Source: Infirmifilum sp. NZ (lineage in GTDB: Archaea; Thermoproteota; Thermoprotei; Thermofilales; Thermofilaceae). Taken from it: DNA of 64,000 bases. Made by a program: the position numbers and the translations under genes. Below, one piece after another: positions 60,511 through 64,000 of the stretch; the first letter of the stretch is position 1, and each line of letters begins with the position of its first letter. The notes beneath the pieces were generated by a model, which was not told the origin of the DNA, did no database searches, and saw only the letters and a program-made list of their open reading frames with translations. The stretch is from NCBI RefSeq assembly GCF_022693705.1, contig NZ_CP094288.1, forward strand, positions 1-64,000, read 5' to 3'.

Positions 60511-60841
60511 GTGGCTTCGCTAACGGTCCTCGCGTTACTTTTCCTGATCGCTTCTGTGAACCCACCAGGTTCTGGAGAACTACTCGAAGGCGGGGTAGCT
60601 CCCAGAGCTCGAAGACTGAAGAATACGATGCGTATACGGCTTACTCCTACACGCTAGCTTCGCTAAGGTCAGATACATCGTTAGAGCTCTGCCGGGTTCC
60701 AACTACTCGAAAGTGAAAGGGGTTCTTTTCACCGCCGGGCAGAGCTGTTTCTTCCGGAAAGCTTCGAAGATATGTTGGGATTCAGGGTTAAAGTTTCTCA
60801 TCACTGTTCAGGGCTCCAGACCTTCAATCATCCTTCATTGA
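60511..60841 (+). pseudogene. Decayed secreted-protein gene
   Basis: Three adjacent frames each carry a plausible piece: frame 1 from GTG 60511 encodes a signal peptide ('ASLTVLALLFLIASVNPP'), a second frame reads 'EEYDAYTAYSYTLASLR', a third reads 'AKVRYIVRALPGSNYSKVKGVLFTAGQSC' and on to TGA 60839-60841. Together they look like one small secreted protein split by at least two frameshifts. Family unknown. Confidence 0.5.
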
Positions 60842-60911
60842 ATCCGCCGCGGAGGGATAAATACTGAGTGGTCTAGGGATAGCTTCCCTTATGCGAAAGG
60901 TTTATAAAGTA

Positions 60912-60936
60912 ATGTCTATAGACTGTCTGCAGACAT
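60912..60936 (+). promoter_or_regulatory. Dyad operator of padR promoter
   Basis: A near-perfect 25-bp dyad, ATGTCT-n3-GAC-n-GTC-n3-AGACAT, includes the perfect palindromes GTCTATAGAC (60914-60923) and TGTCTGCAGACA (60924-60935). It lies between the TATA box (TTTATAAAG, 60901-60909) and the start codon, covering the likely transcription start. PadR operators of the ATGT-n8-ACAT type look like this. Confidence 0.8.
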
Positions 60937-60938
60937 GT

Positions 60939-61415
60939 ATGCAGAGGTTTCGGTTCAAGAGCAGGTTCCGGGGTGGCTTGAGGTTGCTCGTGCTCCAGAT
61001 ACTCAGCGAGGAGCCTACGCACGCGTACGGGATCATGCGGAGGCTCGGCGAGCTGACGGGCTTCATGCCGAGCAGTGGCGCCTTCTTCCCACTGCTCAGG
61101 AGCCTGGTTAGGAGCGGGCTGGTGGAGGTCGATGAGGTTGAAAGGGGTGGTAAGGCTGTGAAGGTCTACCGCTTGAGCGAGGAGGGGAGGAGGGTTCTCG
61201 AGAGCCACCGCAGCCAGGTTGAGGAGGTTTTGAGGCTCGCCCGATCGTTCAGGCGTTTTAACGACTCGGGGCTCTCCCGGGTCTTCCAGGTTGTTGACGA
61301 GGTACTGGGGAGTATGGATAGGTTGAGTGACAGGCAAGTTGAGGAGCTCAGGAGGGCTATTATGGACTTCGAGTACAGGGTTTTGGGTATCCTGAGGGGT
61401 GGTGGCGGTGAGTGA
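60939..61415 (+). CDS. PadR-family transcriptional regulator
   Basis: The 158-residue protein starts at ATG 60939, 30 bp after the TATA box. It has the PadR winged helix 'LVLQILSEEPTHAYGIMRRLGELTG' and wing 'GAFFPLLRSLVRSGLVEVDEVERGGKAVKVYRLSEEG', followed by a coiled dimerisation helix. PadR regulators repress exporter operons and are released by ligand. The frame upstream to 60891 crosses the operator and is not used. Its last codons overlap the ABC ATPase start. Confidence 0.9.
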   Translation: MQRFRFKSRFRGGLRLLVLQILSEEPTHAYGIMRRLGELTGFMPSSGAFFPLLRSLVRSGLVEVDEVERGGKAVKVYRLSEEGRRVLESHRSQVEEVLRLARSFRRFNDSGLSRVFQVVDEVLGSMDRLSDRQVEELRRAIMDFEYRVLGILRGGGGE

Positions 61416-62385
61416 GGCAATCGTCGTGGAGGACCTAGTTAAGAGGTTTAAGGACGTGACGGCAGTGGACCACGTAAGCTTCAAGGTCAAGAGCGGTGAG
61501 ATCTACGGCCTCCTGGGGCCGAACGGCGCCGGCAAGACAACCACCATACACATCCTGACGACGCTCCTGAGGCCCACCAGCGGTAGGGCGCTCGTGGCGG
61601 GCTTCGACGTGGTCGAGCAGCCCCACGAGGTGAGGAAGCGCATAGGCATCGTCTTCCAGGACCCGAGCATCGACAACCAGCTCACGGCCTACGACAACAT
61701 GTACATCCACGGCAGGCTGTACGGGCTCAGCGGGGAGGAGCTGAAGAGGAAGATCTACGAGCTCCTCGACTTCGTGGAGCTGAAGCCCTACGCCAACAAG
61801 CTTGTGAAGAACTTCTCCGGGGGCATGAGGAGGAGGCTCGAGATCGCCCGCTCCCTCCTCCACGAGCCCGATATACTGTTCCTCGACGAGCCGACGATAG
61901 GCCTGGACCCCCAGACGCGGGTGAAGATATGGGACTACATAACGGCTATAAAGAAGGAGCACGGCATGACCATCCTCCTGACGACGCACTACATGGACGA
62001 GGCGGACCAGCTGTGCGACCGCATAGCTATAATGGACCACGGCAAGATAAAGGCCGAGGGCTCCCCCGAGGAGCTGAAGTCGATGCTCGGCAACGAGGTG
62101 GTCTACCTCAAGCTCGACGGCCACATCGAGGCCACGCCCTGCATTGAAGCCGACTTCATCGAGAACTGCAAGCCCGTCTCAAGGAACACAGTGCAGCTCG
62201 TGGTCAAGAACGCCTCAACCGCGCTGCCCAGGATATTCGAGCTCGCCGGAAGCAAGGGGCTCAGGATTGTGGAGGTCACGTACAAGAGGCCCACTCTCAA
62301 CGAGGTCTTCATCCACCTGACGGGGCGCGAGCTCCGCGACTCGCTTGAGGAGGGCGGGCCCAGGCCGCCGCATAGGAGGTGGTAG
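61408..62385 (+). CDS. ABC-2 exporter ATPase (DrrA-like)
   Basis: The 325-residue ATPase has Walker A 'LLGPNGAGKTTTIH', signature 'FSGGMRRRLEIARSL', Walker B 'ILFLDEPTIGLDP' and 'LLTTHYMDEADQLCDRIAIMDHGKI'. A C-terminal 90-residue tail is typical of the daunorubicin resistance (DrrA) subfamily. Start codon is GTG at 61408 with earlier GTGs at 61399-61402; the overlap with padR indicates co-translation. Powers the following permease; regulated by PadR. Confidence 0.9.
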   Translation: MSEAIVVEDLVKRFKDVTAVDHVSFKVKSGEIYGLLGPNGAGKTTTIHILTTLLRPTSGRALVAGFDVVEQPHEVRKRIGIVFQDPSIDNQLTAYDNMYIHGRLYGLSGEELKRKIYELLDFVELKPYANKLVKNFSGGMRRRLEIARSLLHEPDILFLDEPTIGLDPQTRVKIWDYITAIKKEHGMTILLTTHYMDEADQLCDRIAIMDHGKIKAEGSPEELKSMLGNEVVYLKLDGHIEATPCIEADFIENCKPVSRNTVQLVVKNASTALPRIFELAGSKGLRIVEVTYKRPTLNEVFIHLTGRELRDSLEEGGPRPPHRRW

Positions 62386-62388
62386 GTT

Positions 62389-63156
62389 ATGAAGGGAGTA
62401 GTTCCGATGGTATACAGGCAGGTGAAGAGGTTCGTAAACGCGCGGTCCAGGCTCGTCATGACCATCGTCCAGCCACTGATATGGCTGGTCTTCTTCGGCA
62501 TGGGGTGGAGCAGGGCCTTCAGCTTCCCGGGCGCCAGGGCGATGTTCGGGGGGCTAGACTACCTAACTTACCTCGCCTCAGGGATGGTCGCCATGACCGT
62601 AATGACCGGCTCCTTCATGAGCGGGGTGTCGGTGATCTGGGACAAGCAGTTCGGCTTCCTCAAGGAGACCCTCGTCGCCCCCGCGTCCAGGGCGGAGGTG
62701 ATCCTGGGCAGGGCGCTCGGCGACGCGCTGGTGGTGAACCTCCAGGCCATGGTGATACTCGCGCTGGTCTTCCTGATAGCCCCTGGCCTCAACCCCGCAG
62801 GCGTGATACCGGCGTTCCTCTACGGGCTGCTCCTCTCCCTGGGCTTCGCGAGCTTCGGCATAGCCCTCTCTGTGAAGCTTTCGAGCATGGAGGGCTTCCA
62901 GATGATCGTCAACCTGATAACGATGCCCCTGCTCTTCATGAGCGGCATCTTCTACCCCCTCACTACGATGCCCGACTGGATGAAGGCGATAGCCTACTTC
63001 AACCCCGCAACCTACGCCGTGGACGGCATGCGGTTCTGGCTCACCGGGGTATCCTACTTCGACCCAGCCGAGGACATCGCGCTCCTGCTCGCCCTAACGG
63101 CCATCCTGCTCTTCATAGGCGTCAGATCCTTCGAGAGGGCAACAATCGAGGACTAA
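62389..63156 (+). CDS. ABC-2 exporter permease (DrrB-like)
   Basis: The 255-residue protein has six membrane helices in the ABC-2 order, with 'QKQFGFLKETLVAPASRAEVILGRALGD' as the typical loop after helix 2 and 'LPLLFMSGIFYPLTTMPDWMKAIAYFNPATYAVDGMR' after helix 5. Together with the ATPase it forms a drug or lipid exporter. Start 4 bp after the ATPase stop. Third gene of the padR operon. Confidence 0.9.
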   Translation: MKGVVPMVYRQVKRFVNARSRLVMTIVQPLIWLVFFGMGWSRAFSFPGARAMFGGLDYLTYLASGMVAMTVMTGSFMSGVSVIWDKQFGFLKETLVAPASRAEVILGRALGDALVVNLQAMVILALVFLIAPGLNPAGVIPAFLYGLLLSLGFASFGIALSVKLSSMEGFQMIVNLITMPLLFMSGIFYPLTTMPDWMKAIAYFNPATYAVDGMRFWLTGVSYFDPAEDIALLLALTAILLFIGVRSFERATIED

Positions 63157-63270
63157 AACCCGTAGCCCCAATCACAACCCCCTTTTTCTAAACCTACTCT
63201 TTCTCTATTCGAAGCTGTAGCGAGCAGACAGCAAAATAATGTTTTTTAGCCTGCTACTCCCCAGCCACTC

Positions 63271-64000
63271 GTGGCAAGTGTCTCGGCCAGGAGCCCCGAC
63301 CTCGGGGGAGGCTTGCAGTACCACATCAGGTGCAAGCCCGGCGATGTCGCCCCGTACGTTCTGCTCCCCGGCGACCCAGACAGGGTTCCGCTGATCTCCA
63401 GCTTCTGGGATGAGAGGCGCGAGGTCGCGAGGCACCGCGAGTACACGACCCACACCGGGAGGTACAAGGGGGCACCCATCTCAGCCACGTCCACCGGTAT
63501 CGGGGGCCCCGCCGCGTCCATAGCCGTCGAGGAGCTACTGAGGGTCGGAGCCGGTACGCTCATAAGGGTCGGGACCACGGGGGCTATACAGCGTGACATC
63601 AGGGTCGGCGACCTCGTGATCGCCACCGGGGCCGTCAGGCTCGACGGCGCCAGCCAGGAGTACGTGATGGCGGAATACCCAGCCCTAGCGCACTTCGAAG
63701 TCGCGCTGGCGCTCATAGAGGCGGCCGAGAGCCTGGGCGCGAGGTACCATGTGGGCGTCGTCGCCTCAACCGACACCTTCTACACGGGGCAGTCCAGGCC
63801 GGGGTTCAAGGGCTACCAGCCGAGCTGGTCCCCAAGCCTCATGGCCGACCTCCAGGCCGCCGGGGTGCTGAGCTTCGAGATGGAGGCCGCAACGGTGTTC
63901 ACGCTCGCGTCGATCTACGGGGCCAGAGCCGGGGCGGTGCTCGCCGTCCTAGCCAACAGGGTGACAGACGAGTTCGTCCCAGAGGCGGGGGTTGAGGACG
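63271..64000 (+). CDS. udp: Uridine phosphorylase, 3' end beyond window
   Basis: The frame from GTG 63271 gives 243 residues to the edge. 'YVLLPGDPDRVPLISSFWDE', 'STGIGGPAASIAVEELLRVGAGTLIRVGTTGAIQ' and 'VGVVASTDTFYTGQSRPGFKG' and 'LSFEMEAATVFTLAS' are the nucleoside phosphorylase I signatures; the family with 'ASTDTFY' is uridine phosphorylase. It cleaves uridine with phosphate to uracil and ribose-1-phosphate. The C-terminus is not in the window. TATA-like AAAATAATG precedes about 30 bp upstream. Confidence 0.9.
   Translation, partial: MASVSARSPDLGGGLQYHIRCKPGDVAPYVLLPGDPDRVPLISSFWDERREVARHREYTTHTGRYKGAPISATSTGIGGPAASIAVEELLRVGAGTLIRVGTTGAIQRDIRVGDLVIATGAVRLDGASQEYVMAEYPALAHFEVALALIEAAESLGARYHVGVVASTDTFYTGQSRPGFKGYQPSWSPSLMADLQAAGVLSFEMEAATVFTLASIYGARAGAVLAVLANRVTDEFVPEAGVED

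Noticed and set aside
1-64000. CRISPR array
   Set aside because: No set of evenly spaced near-identical repeats was seen; the only tandem repeats are a two-copy 19-bp block at 13441-13478 and codon-level coiled-coil repeats in the gene at 48006.

Overview
The window looks like chromosome from a hyperthermophilic Thermoproteota archaeon, most likely Thermofilum or a close relative. This is inferred from high GC, AGG/AGA-rich arginine codons, TATA boxes about 25 bp upstream of leaderless or short-leader genes, GGTG-type ribosome binding sites, many GTG/TTG starts, and archaeal families (PaREP1, SWIM, DUF217-type VapB, class III signal-peptide pilin, CydA/CydA'-type bd oxidase, tungsten aldehyde oxidoreductase). 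No rRNA, tRNA or CRISPR array was found.

Layout. 1-5 kb: accessory genes (ankyrin protein, PaREP1, HEPN, SWIM and MNT genes, ribbon-helix-helix/DUF5678) with AT-rich spacers. 5-13 kb: housekeeping (membrane zincin, TyrRS, aminoacyl-tRNA deacylase, NikR, radical SAM/SPASM enzyme, methyltransferase, HAD, nitrilase) with a frameshifted DUF4349 gene and an AbrB antitoxin whose PIN toxin is deleted internally. 13.4-15.3 kb: a lower-GC island with an archaeal ATPase and a convergent PD-(D/E)XK nuclease. 15.3-23.6 kb: an ABC exporter, then a MoxR/vWA/vWA/DUF58/PRC-barrel cluster. 23.7-33 kb: VapBC with a perfect operator, a C/D box sRNA with its own promoter, threonine synthase, a gene broken in a G6 run, a 44-residue membrane peptide, rhomboid protease and a P-type ATPase. 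33-36.5 kb: a DUF4143 ATPase with paired operators around its TATA box, and a TnpB with hairpins just after its stop, joined to a CidA/LrgA-type gene. 36.5-40.3 kb: a tightly overlapping LuxE-LuxC-SDR operon. 40.5-42.4 kb: an AbiE-type toxin-antitoxin pair with a perfect palindrome at its promoter. 42.4-49 kb: decayed and chimeric genes (winged-helix gene with one amber codon, pilin, SPFH gene fused to a pilin-like domain and broken, coiled-coil/nuclease chimera) and a prolyl oligopeptidase. 49-53.5 kb: TrmO/Trm112 divergent pair and a two-subunit cytochrome bd-type oxidase followed by a protoglobin-like protein. 53.6-60.3 kb: a sugar island, MFS transporter divergent from an SCP2, 2-hydroxyacid dehydrogenase, FGGY kinase, class II aldolase and aldehyde:ferredoxin oxidoreductase operon. 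60.5-64 kb: a decayed secreted-protein gene, a PadR regulator with a dyad operator driving an ABC-2 exporter, and a uridine phosphorylase cut by the window end.

How the genes fit together. The sugar operon suggests phosphorylation of a deoxy- or pentulose, aldol cleavage to DHAP plus a short aldehyde, and ferredoxin-linked oxidation of that aldehyde. The LuxE/LuxC/SDR operon suggests ATP-dependent activation of a carboxylic acid, reduction to an aldehyde and further NAD(P)-dependent conversion, unexpected in an organism with isoprenoid lipids. A recurring theme is perfect palindromes sitting at the TATA box or start site of toxin-antitoxin, ATPase and transporter operons, which points to autoregulated accessory modules. 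All function assignments come from reading the sequence; no database search was run.
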